A stretch of 64,000 nucleotides of DNA from contig QVOM02000126.1 in assembly GCA_003586115.2 (NCBI GenBank), positions 56,154,943 to 56,218,942 of the forward strand. The letters run 5' to 3'. The translations under genes and the position numbers were made by a program. The stretch's first letter is position 1. Every line of letters starts with the position of its first letter. This stretch comes from Salvator merianae. Lineage: Eukaryota > Chordata > Lepidosauria > Squamata > Teiidae. This document shows positions 1-12,562 of this stretch, one piece after another. The notes beneath the pieces are model-generated. The model worked only from the letters and a program-made list of their open reading frames with translations. It ran no database searches and was not told where the DNA came from.

Positions 1-1120
1 GCCCGACATGATCTTGCCATTCCGTAGTTTTTCTGGACTATATCGGTGAAATCCGGACTACTTTGTATTTGGATTTAATGAAGTCTCAAGCCATTCCAGA
101 TCGTCAGCGCGCTTTACTTTGCAATGTGGGAACGGGGAAAAAGACTATTTGGGAGGGACTGTACTTTTTGCGGGGCTTGCAGAGGGAGGGATCCCCATTT
201 TGTGCCGTCCAATGACAGACTTTGTGGGTGGGCAGGAAGCGCAGTAGTTTCCTCTGCCTCCATTATCCCCCCTTCCGTCGCTGCCAGGGGAAAAGAAACC
301 GTCCTCCTTTTTACTTCGCTAAGCTGTGGTCCTTTTTCTTTCTTTATCCCCCATTCGACACTGCCAGGAAGAAATTAAAGGCTTCCTCCACTTCCGTCTG
401 CTCTTTAAACCAAAAAATAAACTGCGCCTGTTTGGGGTTGCAGTCCTCTTGCCCCAACAAAGAACCCACTCAAGATGAGTTTTGCCATCGGCAGCACACA
501 GCTACACAGCGGGGACACATGCCGCTGCGGATGTCTCGGGGAAGATGAGGCAGAGTCCATTTGCTGGCAATGAACTGCACTGTCAAGATAGTAGAACCCC
601 CCCACGTCCCCTCCCCACTTTTTCCCTTCGTTACGGACCTTTCCCTGCTTTTGCGCTACTTTTAAATTGCACAATTGCGCAAAAGTGCACTTGCAAGGGA
701 GCAGAAATTGCCATCAGCCCTTTAAAAAGCCCTTTAAAAAGCTTTAAAGTTCTGCTTGTGTAGATAGAGGCTGTAGTGGGGAGAAGGAGCAAATGGCGAA
801 TGACTAGTAACGCTGCCAAGTGAATCCATGTTCTGAGGCAGCAGCAGGGACATACGGAGAGCGGAGTTTGACTTTCCCGCCCCTGTGACGTCAAGATTTG
901 AATGTTGGGACTGCAGCCAATCACTGACTGCACGGGGAGGGGAATTTGGCAAGGGGTGGAGGCAGAAAAGGTACTGTTTCTCCGTGCCAAGCACAGGAAA
1001 TATCAGTGTGGGAACGAGCAGGTATGAATTGAGTCTGTGTTAAACTGTAACTGTGGGAACGACCAGAAGACAAATTCAGTCCTTGTACTCTTCCGATACG
1101 GATTAAATTTACGATGTCAG
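1..1120 (+). repeat. Dispersed repeat, copy A (unclassified, cut by window edge)
   Basis: This stretch is collinear with 31732-33198 for most of its length. Both copies open with a GACATGATCTTG-like sequence and close with TTTACGATGTCAG, so the termini form a short CTGACAT inverted repeat. Copy A lacks a segment of about 340 bp that copy B has at about 32160-32510. The copies differ by scattered substitutions, so neither is very recent. No long reading frame is shared. A non-autonomous DNA transposon is the simplest reading, but the superfamily is not determined. The element starts at or just before base 1. Confidence 0.7.
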
Positions 1121-1284
1121 AACGCGGCCCCAGATGTCTATAGCTCATGATGCTCATGAGGTACCTACTATCATATCTTTTAGGCAGCTGCTTAAAACCT
1201 ATTTGGTCACCATAGGAGTCCTAGTGTGAATGAGTGTATGTTTCTTGCTCCACCTAGTTTTAATTATGTTTTAATATTTGGCTG

Positions 1285-1497
1285 TTTTTGTTATTGCTGG
1301 GCGCCGTTGAGTTGTGGCTGACTCCTGGTGGACTGCATGGGAACTCCATGGGGACTGGAGATCTCTATTCAGTTTTCTTGGCAGAGATACGGAAGTGGTT
1401 TGTTTTTGCCTATTTCTGGGGAGTGGCTGGGGATCAAACCGGCAACCCTCTGCTTTCCTGACTGCTTGCATTACCACTGAGCTACAGCTCCTGTTTT
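1285..1497 (-). repeat. tRNA-derived SINE
   Basis: Read on the - strand, it starts GTAGCTCAGTGGTAATGC (an A-box-like tRNA head) and continues to GGTTTGATCCCCAG (B-box-like). The body ends in an 'accaggagtcagccacaactcaacgg' type segment common in reptile SINEs. It is a decayed copy without coding capacity. Family assignment is from general resemblance only. Confidence 0.6.
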
Positions 1498-1499
1498 CA

Positions 1500-1605
1500 C
1501 CTGTTTTAACTTCGCTTTTAGATTTATATTGTAACCTGCTTTGGGATGTTTTAGATGCTCAAGTGGTGTATAAATGTTTTGAATAAATAAATAAAGCCCA
1601 AAGCA
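1500..1605 (+). repeat. L2-like LINE 3' end
   Basis: The stretch ends with TTGTAACCTGCTTTGGGATG, then GGTGTATAAATG and AATAAATAAATAAA. That is the usual 3' terminus of L2-type LINEs in reptiles. Only about 100 bp of the element remains. Confidence 0.55.
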
Positions 1606-2079
1606 AACAAAAAACCAAAATGGCTCCACCTATTAGGTATGGTGCCAACTATCTGGCCAATGACATTTCCCTATTTCTCACTCAGGTGATGTTTATCTCT
1701 GGGCTATACCACTTCCATTGGTTGTTGGTGAAATCACATGACCCAATGCACAGGATGCCCCAGATGGTGAGAGGAAATTGTGGGATCTTGTTTAGATCCT
1801 GTGATCACTTCTTACCACCCCCTGCCAAGCAAAATCTGGGGCAATCTCCGCTCTTGCCTTGCCTCTCTTTTCCTTATGGAATTGCTGCTCTTGCAAAACT
1901 ACCTGCATGTAGGAAGCACCCACCCATTTCCCTTTTTTTTTCATGTACTTCCTACAAATGGATACTTTTGTAAGAGCAGCAGTTCTGTGAAGAAATGACA
2001 GACAAGGTAAGTAAACCGGTATGACGGAAAGCCCAGCATCAGAGCTGGATTTTTCCATCATGCCTATATTACACATTCA

Positions 2080-2180
2080 GTACAGTATCCTGGGGAGTAT
2101 ATTGGGATTGTCATGGGTATCTGTGGCAACCCCAAAATAGTCCCAGGAAAATACCAGTTTTTAAACCATGTCTGGAGGCC
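2080..2180 (+). repeat. Unclassified dispersed repeat, copy 1
   Basis: Words of the type ATTGGGATTGTCATGGG, ATCTGTGGCAACCCC and TCCCAGGA recur in the same order near 54715-54780 and 59050-59130. The three stretches are diverged members of one family. Ends were not resolved. Confidence 0.45.
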
Positions 2181-3771
2181 CCTTCAGTGCTGGGGAAGAA
2201 AGAAAACAGAACCAAAAAGCTACTTACAGAAGCCCCACAGAAGAGGCTGCCAGATAACTACTATCTCATTTGACACAGCATTGGAGCAAACTTGCAAGGG
2301 CTTAGCTATGCTGCTCCTTTTCTTTTGTTATTTTCCCACAGGCAAAACATTCCTGGATGCTCAACCCAATGCTGTGCTGATGCATTGCACGGCCAGACAC
2401 CAGATATGCTAACAAGATAATGTGGAAAATCCCGAAATCCCTCTGTAAGTTAAATCTGGACTTCGGAGGCAATGAATTGGCAGTGGCATGATATGGCATC
2501 AGGCCAGTCTGCCAGCTCTGCCAGCATGCCAACAGGCTGCTGGCATTTAAAGCATATGTGGAAGCCAAACTCTTGCTATACAGCAGATCAGTTCACCAGG
2601 GAAATAGCTACTGGTTATAGTAGAATCTTTTCTTCCAACATTTGTTTTCACTTATTTTTAAAAATAAAGAAGTATTCAATCATTTGAGCTCCTGTGGCAG
2701 TTTGGTGCAACCTAGGTACAGTGAGAGTTACTCCTGTGGCAGTAGTGTGTCGCATATCTGAAATTACCTTTAACTTGGATCCTAAAATAAATTCTATTTA
2801 AGCAGTTCAGAGAAGGAGTATTTCCCATTCCCTTCTCGTCTTGTGAGATGCAAAGCTCCTCTGATCATTTCTTGCCCCGTCCTTCCATCAATCTTTAAAC
2901 TTTGTTAAAGTGACCCACTGTAAGAGCCAGGATAAATTTTGAGTGTTTCCCCATTCCATACGCCTCTCTGCCCCTTATCTTGCAGTGTTCAGAAGGCCTC
3001 CCACTCCCTCCAGAGATACTTTTGGGGTTACAAATCAAGGGGCTGTATTTGGAGAGGGAAAGATGGAATCGCTTCGTTCCCTGAATCTCTGTGTAGTATT
3101 AAGTCGTGGTTTTGGCTGAAGGAGACATCTTCCTATAGCTTGCCATTTCAGGGCAAGTTCTCTTAACCTCTCTCTGTTTTGGTTTATTAGAACTTCCTGT
3201 GGGGGACGAATTCTGAGTTCATGCCTAGTTGTGATTCTTTGGAATCAGCTTGGATACCTTGATGGGAGAATGCTTGTGCAAGAGAGACAGAGGGAGGTTG
3301 ATTCTGTTGATCTTGCTTGATCTTTTAGTATCTTTTGATATTATTGACCTTTTGAATCCCCTGTGTAGGCTTGGAGTGGGAAACATTATGCTTCTGTCTC
3401 TCTATTCCTACCTGTAGGGATGATCTTAGGCGACAGTGTGGGATAACCCTGTCACTGTACCACAGGTTACTATTTTATCAGCATTCAGACTACCATGGCC
3501 AAAGGTGTTGGTGGCTTGTGAAGGGCTCAGTGGTTCCAGCTGAGACTGTTTGTTGGCCCTGCATAGGCTCTGCCCTTCTGCAGGTAGAAAAATTCATGGC
3601 GATCAGGTGTACAATGGCTACTAGAATGGATGCCTGGGTGCTGCCTCCAGGGTGGAGAGACAGGCAAGATGCCTCTAAAGGCCATTTGTAGGAAGTCAAG
3701 AGCAGGTGAGGGTTTTGCCTTTGTCTTCTGCTTGAGAATGCCCAGAAGCAATTGGTGGGTCATTGTGTGAG

Positions 3772-3772
3772 A

Positions 3773-3810
<38 letters not shown>

Positions 3811-4035
3811 CTAGTTTTGTACCCTGCTTTTCTCACCCTGAGGATGAGGCTCAAAACGGCTGACAAACCTTCTGTACTTCTCCCTGTATGCGGTAGGTAG
3901 GGCTGCAAGAACTCAGATTAGAGCTGTGACAAGCCCAGGGTCACCCAGCTGGCTTCCTGCAGGAGTTCAGACTCGAACAGGGAGAGTCTCAGATAAGAGT
4001 CTGACACGCTAACCGTAAGGACAAACTGGCTCACA
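3772..4035 (-). repeat. tRNA-derived SINE with (CTA)n tail
   Basis: On the - strand the element begins GAGCCAGTTTGTCCTTACGG, contains an A-box-like TTAGCGTGTCAGACT and a B-box-like GTTCGAGTCTG. It runs through CCAGCTGGGTGACC and GAGAAAAGCAGGGTACAAAA, and ends in a (CTA)n run at 3772-3811 (shown on + as TAG repeats). The layout (tRNA head, body, LINE-like tail, microsatellite) matches the widespread lizard SINEs. It shares its body with the copy at 6913-7195. Confidence 0.75.
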
Positions 4036-6329
4036 GCGGGCTGCCCTTGCAGCCTCAGCCAACCTTGGCAAGAAGCCTGATGTCTCCATGGCCATCGCCA
4101 AGGGCATGTTGTTCAAGTTGCTGTGCCTATACACAGTGGTCTCGTAGCCCTCGATCCACAGGTGTAGCACATTTCACAGCAGTGGGGGCTCATTTGAGAG
4201 CTTAGCAGTGACCTCACAGTCACTCCTCACGCACTGAACTTTTGGCGCCTTGAAGGGACATTCAAGTCCCTCCAAGAGCCCTCATATCCTTTTGGCAGAG
4301 GTTGCTTAAATAGGCAGGCTTGGATGCCTCTCCAAGACATCTTCTGCACCCCATGGAGATACAGCCTAGATCTCTTGCTGCTTGAAATCTCTCAGGAAAT
4401 GTGTGGCTTTATTTCTACCAAAAAGCATAATGTTAACTTCAGAATGTTGTGAGACACGCGCACAAATCTCTGCCTGATCCTATCAAACAATTAAAATTTT
4501 TGTGAATCATCATGTGATTTTTCTTAACTTGGCAAAGCTGCCTGCAACTGTAGGTGAGGAATCCTTGGTTAGGGGTGGATGTGGCACCAGAATTCTACAC
4601 ATTACAGTTTTGCTGAATTCAGCAACAGGTTGTTCTCTGTTTTGTGCTTATTGTTTGTTAAAACAAATAATTGTGTGTATGTTTATTTAACATTCTTCAT
4701 TTAAATGATATATGGACAAAGTCCTTTTTTATAAAATATGAACATTGGCAACATACAGCTCCCTTAAACTGAATGCGGCTTTTATAACTAGCTTAGCATT
4801 GTATGCCCTGGATACTAGTGCATTCTGATTACATTTTACTTTCAAAACACCTGGGTGCATGTACGTTTTCCACTTCAAGGTTGCATTGCACAGTCTGGGC
4901 AAGAGGATAATTCATCTGGGAGTTGCATTCCACTCCAATCCATAAAGTGTGTCAAATTGGGTTGATCCTCTGTAAATAGAAGACAGAGCAAATGTCTTCA
5001 TCATTCCATTCTGTGACTTTCCAGGTTGGAGGGGCATTCTGTCAGTGGACAAAACCGATGGGAGGTTTTTTAAAGTCATGCTGCAGGAGGGTGATATTAG
5101 CCATCCTTCCTTATTGGATATCTTTGCTGCTGTGACAATAATGAATTAAAACATTCCAGTGCCTTGTAGGAATGGTATTTTTAATCCCATAAAATATTTT
5201 TGGGTCACCCAAGTACTGACACGGTCAAATACCTTAAATAGCTTGGCCACATGTGACTAATCCTAACTTCTGAGATTTGTGTCAAGGGTTTCTTATAAGC
5301 CTTTAGGGGAAGAGGTTCCTCTGCAAGAGAGACACAGCACTCCGGTCTTAAAACCAAATCCTGAAGACCTTTTTAGTTTCACTGTTTCCTGTTCTCCAAG
5401 TCTGTTTACTAATGTCTGGTCATTAACAACTTCATTTTGTAACTTTTTGTTTCTTTCGTGTCTCTGTGTATATGTCTATGCTTGTTACGTTATGGTATGC
5501 TATGGGCTTTGGACTAATCAATATGTTTTATATATCTAACTTTGTTAAATATCCAGATTGTTCCTAAGTTGGGGGGAGTACATGTAAAATGCAGTGACAA
5601 TTTCCCAAATGAAAATCATTTTTAAAATGTAATGAATTTGAAGGAGAGCAGTAGTAAATACAGTATTCCCCCACTGTTTGGCGAAATGGCATGGTCAGCA
5701 AAACACATAAATAGAGAAATGGGGGAAAAACATTTTCAGACCCTCTCCTAAAGGACATCAATTACTTTCTAGCACCAGATTAGAGAATGTGCAAGTTTGC
5801 CGCTCCTTTTAGAGGGAAAATGTCAAACTCTTCCTTGCAAACATGCAAACTAGCAAGGGATCAGTGTATTAAAGCACAAAGTGAAGGCCACAAAGAAATG
5901 GCAGAGAGCATGCAGAGACCTTTTTTCATTCCTGTCTCAAATATCTTTCTTCTTGACTTCATAACTTTTTATGAAAGTTTTTTCCTCCCAACTTTTAACT
6001 TCGCCTCCATAATCACACAGATACCCATGCAAATGTATCCTTTCTCTGCAGCCCTCTTGTTGCTCCTAGACATTGTTCATTCATGCAAGTACATTTATCC
6101 TGTGGAAGAGTTAGGGTGGGGTGGTGGGAGTTTTAGCTTGTTTTGAATTAGTTTCCTTGTTTAATATTCTTTGAGCTTAATCACAGTATCTGTATTGGGA
6201 GGTGGGAGTAATATGCCAAGGCAAGAAAGAAGAAGGAGATGAATTGTCACTGTGGTGTTGGGCATGGGAAGGCATGGTACTGGGAGGCAGAGGATTTAGT
6301 TTAGGAGAAGGATTGTTAGATGCATTAAA

Positions 6330-7400
6330 GCTATCACGCCTTCTGCTCTGCCTTCCAACCGGTAGAGTTTGAGGATGCCTGTCAATTGGCCCTCTGCTCT
6401 GGTGCTGCTGCTCTTGAGTGCCACGTCAGTCCAGAACAAAACATCAGTCATCCATGACTTGATGCTGGATGAAGGGGCTGATCTGGCATGCATTACTGAA
6501 ACCTGGGCGGATGAACGGAGTGGGCCTTGCCTCACCTAGCTCTGACGCCCTGGTTACTTGGTCCAGCACTATTCCAGACTGATGGGACAGGGAGGCTGTG
6601 CTGCTGTTGCCCACAGGATTTCTGTTTCTTTTACCAGGTGAACAACTTGCTCTGTGCCTGAATCTGAAAGACTGTTTTTCTTATTGGGTCAGAGAGACAG
6701 GATAGGGATGCTGCTGATATACTGTCTCCCCGCTGTCTGGAAGCCTCCCTGTCTGAGCTGGTTGAAGTAGCCTTGGATGTGGTGCTGGAAGCCACAGTGG
6801 TATTGGGAGATTTCAGCATCCACGCTGAAGGAGCCCTCAGTGGACCAGCTCAGGTATTCATGGCCTCCATGACAACAATGGGGCTGCTTCAGTACGTTAC
6901 TGGTCTAACACATATAGCAGTAGTAGTAGTAGCAGAAGAAGAAGAGGAGGAAGAGGAGGACTTGTTTTTTCGTACCCTGCTTTTCTCATCCTGAGGGGAC
7001 TCAAAGAGGCTGACAAACCTTCTGTTCTTCTCCTCACAACAGATGCCTTGTGAGGTGGGTGGGGCTGTGAGAACTCAGGACAGAGCTGTGACGAGCCCAA
7101 GGTCACCCAGCTGGCTTCATGCAGAGTGCAGACTCGAACCGGGAGAGTTCCAGATAAGAGTCTGACACGCTAACCACAAGGCCAAATTGGCTCACTGGTC
7201 TTTGCCACAGAGGGGATTGGTGAGAATCCATTGATAACAAGGCTGATGCTAAACCCATTGTAAAGGACAGATCACTCGCTGGTAAGATTTGGACTTGCTG
7301 TGGCTGCTCTGCTCCGCAGGGGTGGGGGGACACATTGAGACAGTCCACCCTCGAACTTAGGGAATCTGAGTGAGTGGTCTGAGGGATTTTCTGGTTGTCA
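6330..7400 (+). repeat. L2 LINE fragment, endonuclease region, split by a SINE
   Basis: Conceptual translation in shifting frames shows endonuclease-like phrases of L2/CR1 LINEs. They are SVIHDLMLDEGADLACITETW near 6440-6515, then VLEATVVLGDFSIH near 6775-6815, and DHSLV-like residues near 7265. The frame is broken several times. A tRNA-derived SINE sits at 6913-7195, and the L2 reading resumes after it, so the SINE is the younger insertion. Confidence 0.65.
6913..7195 (-). repeat. tRNA-derived SINE nested in L2
   Basis: It is on the - strand, with head GAGCCAATTTGGCCTTGTGG, the A-box-like GTTAGCGTGTCAGACT, the B-box-like GGTTCGAGTCTG and body CCAGCTGGGTGACCTTGGGC. The tail reads GAGAAAAGCAGGGTACGAAA and then CTT/CTC/CTA triplets. 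It has the same architecture as 3772-4035. Confidence 0.75.
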
Positions 7401-7621
7401 TGAAAGGGGTTCTGACAAAGCTCTGGTCTTGCTGTAGAATCGTGAGGTGACCCAATCTTGACTCAATCACACACAAGGACCTGTGACACAGTTGTGAAGC
7501 CTGTAAAGCACCTTGGTATTTCATGGAATTACTGACAATGAAGCAGGAGGGTCAATGGTTAGAGTGCAGGTGGTGTAAATCCCACTGTGGGTCTGACTGA
7601 ACATGGGGTGGAGCATACATA

Positions 7622-7795
7622 TGCATCTCCAGAGATGTGCAGTCCTGCATCTTCAAATGCAAGAGTGGCACTGCATTGCCAGACAGGATATTACTGTCTT
7701 TGTGCTTTCCCCCAACCTCAGTGTCTTGACTGGAAATGAAGGCCTCCCCCGCCGCAGATTTGAAGGTGCAGAATCATGCATCTCTGGAGATCTTG
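7622..7795. mobile_element. hAT-like MITE, copy 1
   Basis: The ends are inverted copies: CCAGAGATGTGCAG...TTCAAATGC on the left and TTTGAAGGTGCAG...TGCATCTCTGG on the right. The interior is 90-100 bp and non-coding. A second copy follows immediately (right end near 8014). TIRs of the [TA]GAGATGTGCA type are typical of small hAT elements. No clean 8-bp duplication was resolved. Confidence 0.45.
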
Positions 7796-7839
7796 GGTTA
7801 AAATAAACTAGCAAACAAACAAAACCATGGAAGCTGGAG

Positions 7840-8014
7840 ATGTGGTGCGAAGAGGAAGGTGGGCAAAGATGGCGCTGTCCCACTAAAGGTAGAAGAGAGA
7901 AAAGGAGGGGGGAGACACCTTTGTCCTTGCCCTCGCCCTCAATATCCTGGCTAGAAATGCAGCAGCCCCCACCCCCCGCATATTTGAAGGTGTTGAATTG
8001 CACATCTCTGAACA
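7840..8014. mobile_element. hAT-like MITE, copy 2 (left end degraded)
   Basis: The right end (TTTGAAGGTGTTGAATTGCACATCTCTG) aligns with the right end of the 7622-7795 element, and the A/C-rich flanks after both copies are alike (AAACAAGCAAACAAA type). The two copies lie head-to-tail, which suggests a local duplication that includes flank. Confidence 0.4.
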
Positions 8015-8357
8015 TTTTGGGTTGAAACAAGCAAACAAAAAGAGTCAGCAGTACCTTTGGCTTGGGGGACCATTAGCTTTAGGTGACTGTGCTCCGTGGC
8101 TCCTCTCGGGTGCTGGAAAACTAAACACAAATAAAGAAAGCCTGCAAGTAGGCATCTGAGAGCTTTGTACCTGCTACTTTGAGTTCAGGGAGTTTTTGTT
8201 TGGAGGTTGGATGGTTGGGTTTTTTTGTAAGACCCTCTCTTTGTGATGTTAAGACATGGGTAGGTCTGTATGGGAGAAGGGGCTCCTTCAGATATTTGGG
8301 ACATTTGATATATGTCAGTGTAAACATCTTGAATCAGGCCTGGTAGCAAATTGGTAA

Positions 8358-8810
8358 CTAGTGCAGTTCCTTCAAGACTGGCATCGTGTGCATCCAGCTA
8401 GAAATTTCTATCAGCAGACAAGCTGCTGTGCTCTGCACTAGTTCCAGCTTTTGGACTGTCTGCAAGGGTAGCCCTATGCAGAGCACATTCCAGTAGTCTA
8501 ATCTGGAAGTTAACAGAGCATGGACCACTATTGTCAAATGGCCCCAATCCAGGAAAGGCCAGGAGTGGCAAAGCAGGTGGAGATGGAGGTAGGCACTTCT
8601 CGATACTGCTGCCACAGGAGCCTCAGGTGCTGGTGATGAATCCAAGAGCACCCCAAGTTGTATACCAGTTCTTTCTGGGGTAAGCTAACTTCATCCAGGA
8701 CTGGGTGTCACTTAATGTCCTTGACTTGGAATCCCACGACACACAGAACCTCCATCTCGCCTGGATTCAGTTTCAGTTTTATGGTCCATCTCCAGCCCAG
8801 CTGGATCCTC
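8358..8810 (-). repeat. L2 LINE fragment, RT C-terminal region
   Basis: On the - strand the translation reads VHALLTSRLDYWNVLCIGLP and VQKLELVQSTAACLL. This is the conserved L2 ORF2 block usually seen as ALVTSRLDYCNAL..GLP. Upstream phrases (LGVLLDSSPAPEAPVAAVSR) extend the match to about 8650, and the frame is lost beyond. It is not functional. Confidence 0.7.
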
Positions 8811-10266
8811 ACTCCTCCTCCATCAGCTCCAGTGTCTGAGCCGTCACCCACGGAAATGCCTTATTGTGCTCCTCTCTATGTATGTCCTTTGATAATCTTC
8901 ATTTTGGGTTAGTCCTATGTTTTTTTAGCTTAGGAATTGTTATCTGTCATGCTGATACCCTTCTCTGTGGAGGAAGAGGACACCCTTAAACGCAGATTAC
9001 TGCATGTATCTATTCAGAAGTGAGCCTTCTTGCATTTGGTGAGGCTTAGGGGGCAGCACTGTGGCCTAGTAGCCTAACCACCTGTGTGCCCCCTTGGAAA
9101 TCAGTTCCGTCTTGTTCAGTGGCCTTGCTGTTCGGTAAGCGTCAACAGAATGTCTTGTTTCGTTGCTTTGCAGTATGGTTAGAAATATCTCCCCGCAAAG
9201 CCCATTTCTAGGGAATGAAAAGCACATTGATGTAACCAGTGGGGGCTTGGATCATATTTATCAGACTTTTCCCGCAGAGCTTATGCTGTGGCAGGATCTG
9301 ATGAGAGATGCCAGGATAGGGTGAAGCACGTCCAACTCTTAATATACATCGTGCAGCATTTTGAGGCAGGACCAAGGGCAAAGCTAGTTTTGAGCAAAAC
9401 CAGCTTTATGCTGGGGTGGATGGGTGGGCAGTGAGCAAAGGATGTGGGCAGAACTTACTGCCTTGGCTTGGGTGCATCCAGTTTGACTGGCTTCTCAACT
9501 CAACGTTGGCTTCTTATTGCACTCTGTGCATGTTTTTGTCTTAGGCTGCATTGCCTGGGCGGTCCATTTTGCTTTCTTTACCGGGGGCGCATTACAGCTA
9601 GCAACATCCCTGGATGGAACAGAAGTAATAATTGTCAGTGACCTTAATTCATGTGAGAAATTAAGGCACATAGTGTCTCCTTAATGCTTGGACTCGGGCA
9701 TGTGCTAGAGAGTTCCTGGAGAACACCAAAGTACAAAAGTTCTGTGATCTGCACAGGAAAAATATCACAGATCTAATCTGGATAATGCTGTAACTTTATC
9801 ATTCTGGCTGGTATCCCAAGATAGTTTGTAAACCTTTGAATTCCAGTAGATGGCGCTTGGATATTGCTTAAAGTGTGCAATGAGCTTAATAAATGTTTTT
9901 ATCCTGGATAGTGAATAGCTGGGAAGGTACCGCCTGCTTATGCTAACTTTTCAAAGCAATGGGTCTTATATGTCAATATGTAAAGGTAATGGAAGAGTGA
10001 AGGAAAGGATTCTAATATTGTGGTCAGGTTTTATCCTGAAAGAAGGTTAGATGCAGCTGGCTATTAGAAAGAAACAAATAATGGCTTCAGCCTGATTCAT
10101 ACCTGTTTTATTTGGCAATGGAGACAACTGCTTAAGCTACATCCAAAAATACAAAATGAAAGTCATGCGTAGTTGGTGATATTTACAGGAAACCCCCTTC
10201 TCTTTCTACATCTTATTTCAAAGTTAGGCTGCCTTTGATTTCTGTCTTAGAATTAAGATATTTTTA

Positions 10267-10565
10267 AGAAGAAGAAGAAGAAGAACTTGGTTTTTATACC
10301 CTGCTTTTCTTGGCTGAAGCTGACTCAAAGTGGCTTACAAGGTTATTTTTCGCCCGAAGGCTTACATCTATCTATCTTCTGCATCACACAATGTGATACT
10401 CCTATTTATCTACTTGCAATTACTTGCTTTCGAACAGCTAGGTTGGCTGGAGCTAGAGGCCAGTAGAGGGCGCTCATCCCCTCTACACGGCAGACAGGGG
10501 CCTCGAACTCTGATCCTCCTATTGAAAGATCAGTGCCTTAGCCTTCTGCGCCACCGTGCCTCCCT
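10267..10565 (-). repeat. tRNA-derived SINE (second type) with (CTT)n tail
   Basis: On the - strand the head is GGCACGGTGGCGCAGAAGGC (A-box-like), with GATCAGAGTTCGAGGCC (B-box-like) behind it. The 3' part reads AGCCACTTTGAGTC...AAAGCAGGGTATAAAAACC and ends in (CTT)n at 10267-10286. The head differs from the SINE at 3772, but the 3' tail is related. Confidence 0.65.
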
Positions 10566-11708
10566 AAGGCCAGAAGGGAGTATGGAGGGAATGCAGTTTA
10601 ATCCAGTGCTTAGGGCAGGATGCTATCTCTGCATCCCTTGACAGATGTCAGTTTACTCTCTGCTTTTTGATTCGCCCTTAAACCGGCTGGGGAAAAGTTG
10701 GCGGATCAGCCAGCACAACTTCACAGAGCTTAGGTGTCTTTGATCAGCTGAATCCTCAGCAGATCGTCCTGAGAACAAAGCTGAAGCCGCATTCCAAGGC
10801 AGAGTGCATCACCCTGCAGGGAGCACAGCTGTTCCTTGCAGCACTTGGTAATGTCTTGTCTCATAACACATACAAGTTCTTCTCATCACCCCTTCTTTCA
10901 CTTCCACTTTCCTCCTCCTCTTCCTGTACTACTGGGAATAAGAGAAAGGATGAATGCTGATAATATGCACATCACCAGCCTTTTTCTACCCTCAGCAATT
11001 AAGGGTCCATCCTCTTAAAAATGTGTTCCATCCATCCTGTGCGTGGCTAGTCACAGTTCGCAATTGACCCTTCATTGTGAGCATGGGGAGAAGCTCATGT
11101 TGCAACTTATTTCCAAATCCCCGTCGATGCTTGCTTTCTGGCTCACTTATTTGGTGCAGGTAAGTTTTCTTATTTTGCTCCTCTTCGGCTCCTCTCTTGG
11201 TATTAACTGTTAAAAATGATCTGCTGATTCTTTTGCCTTTTTTTCTTCTTCCCCCCTTTGGTAATTCCTTGTAATTCTTTTTCTTCTGTTGTTGAGTTGC
11301 TTCTGGTTGGCTTTGGGTCTAGAACTGACACTTCTTCTGATAGATCCTCTCCAGACAATCCTGATCCCTCAAGTAGGTCCTAATCTTTCACTGGCTTTCC
11401 ATCGTAATATCAGAGGTTTGTGTCATCCCTTACATTAGTCAGTTGTTTGACTGGAATCATCAGCTCTGCTTTTCCAGACATGCCTCTACTATGGTTCTTG
11501 TAATTGGGATTAAAAACAAATAGCTGAAAAGCCTCAACACTAGCAATTAAAGATGTGGATGGTATATTAAAAAGAACATTCTCTGCCTGTGATTTTTTTT
11601 CCCCAAGTTCATCAGATGTGTCTGTAACTGCGATAGAAGTGGAGCCCATATTTATTTACATATTTTGTACACTTCAGTCTTCCCCTTCACTAGAAAAGGA
11701 TAAATATA

Positions 11709-11726
11709 AATGTGTGTGTGTGTGTG
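11709..11726 (+). repeat. (TG)n microsatellite
   Basis: A short uninterrupted run of TG dinucleotides. Confidence 0.8.
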
Positions 11727-12192
11727 CACTTTCAAATACAGTATATGCATTCACCCACTCACCAACCAAGGCTTCCTCCCCCATATATACAAATATGGGC
11801 TAATGTTATTTTATTTTCGCAGTTATCTCATGACCTGGTGGGTCGCTTATTCCTTTTTGGTTTCACAGTGGGTGGAATTTACTGTCATCTTACCACTTAA
11901 GTTCTGTTTCCTAGTCCAGAAAGGGCTCTTCTGCCATTGTGCCTTTGTAGTTGCTCACCTAACGTAGTGAGTACCTCATACGACTTAATATTTCATGACC
12001 AAGAATGAGGAAGGGAGGAAGATTGGACCAGGAATAGAGAGCATCTAGTTGCATACAGAAGGGTCTGTTTTCAACTTTTGATGTTTCCAGGAAAATCCAG
12101 GAAAGAGTCTTTTCTGAAGACAACGTGGTAGGTTCTGGCTTTACAGTACTGAGATAAATTAACCAAATGTTTGACTCAGTATATGGTAGTTC

Positions 12193-12277
12193 ATCATCAT
12201 CATCATCACGTTTATTTATAACGCCTTTTTCATGAAAGGGCAGAACAACAAATATATACAGTCAACATACACACATA
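12193..12277 (-). repeat. LINE 3' end with (TCA)n
   Basis: A TCATCA run is followed by CGTTTATTTATAACGCCTTTTTC. On the - strand this resembles the ...AAATAAA(TGA)n terminus of L2/CR1 type LINEs. It is short and diverged, and the mariner-like MITE at 12278 abuts it. Confidence 0.35.
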
Positions 12278-12539
12278 CACTGCTGTGCAAAAATTTTAGG
12301 TAGGTGTGAAAAAAGCCGCAAAGAAAGAATGCTTTCAAAAAATAGAAGTGTTAAAAATGCTATCTTGAAGGGAAAGGGTAGTCACACCAAATATTGATTT
12401 GATTTAGCTTTCTCTTTTGTTCATTTGCTTTGCATTTTGTTAACTGATAAAAATAAACTATTAACACTTTTATTTTTGAACGCATTCTTTCTTTGCAGCG
12501 TTTTTTCCCACACCTGCCTAAAACATTTGCACAGTACTG
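12278..12539. mobile_element. Tc1/mariner-like MITE with long TIRs
   Basis: The left end CACTGCTGTGCAAAAATTTT and right end (reverse complement) CAGTACTGTGCAAATGTTTT are inverted copies. The similarity continues inward for about 70 bp through AGGTAGGTGTG and AAAGAAAGAATGC. TA dinucleotides flank both ends (12276-12277 and 12540-12541), as expected for Tc1/mariner. There is no transposase frame. Confidence 0.75.
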
Positions 12540-12562
12540 TATATGTATAAATTGAACACTAT

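Noticed and set aside
3772..4035. Possible tRNA genes at the A/B-box matches in SINEs
   Set aside because: Only the promoter boxes remain. No cloverleaf can be drawn, and the sequences continue into a SINE body.
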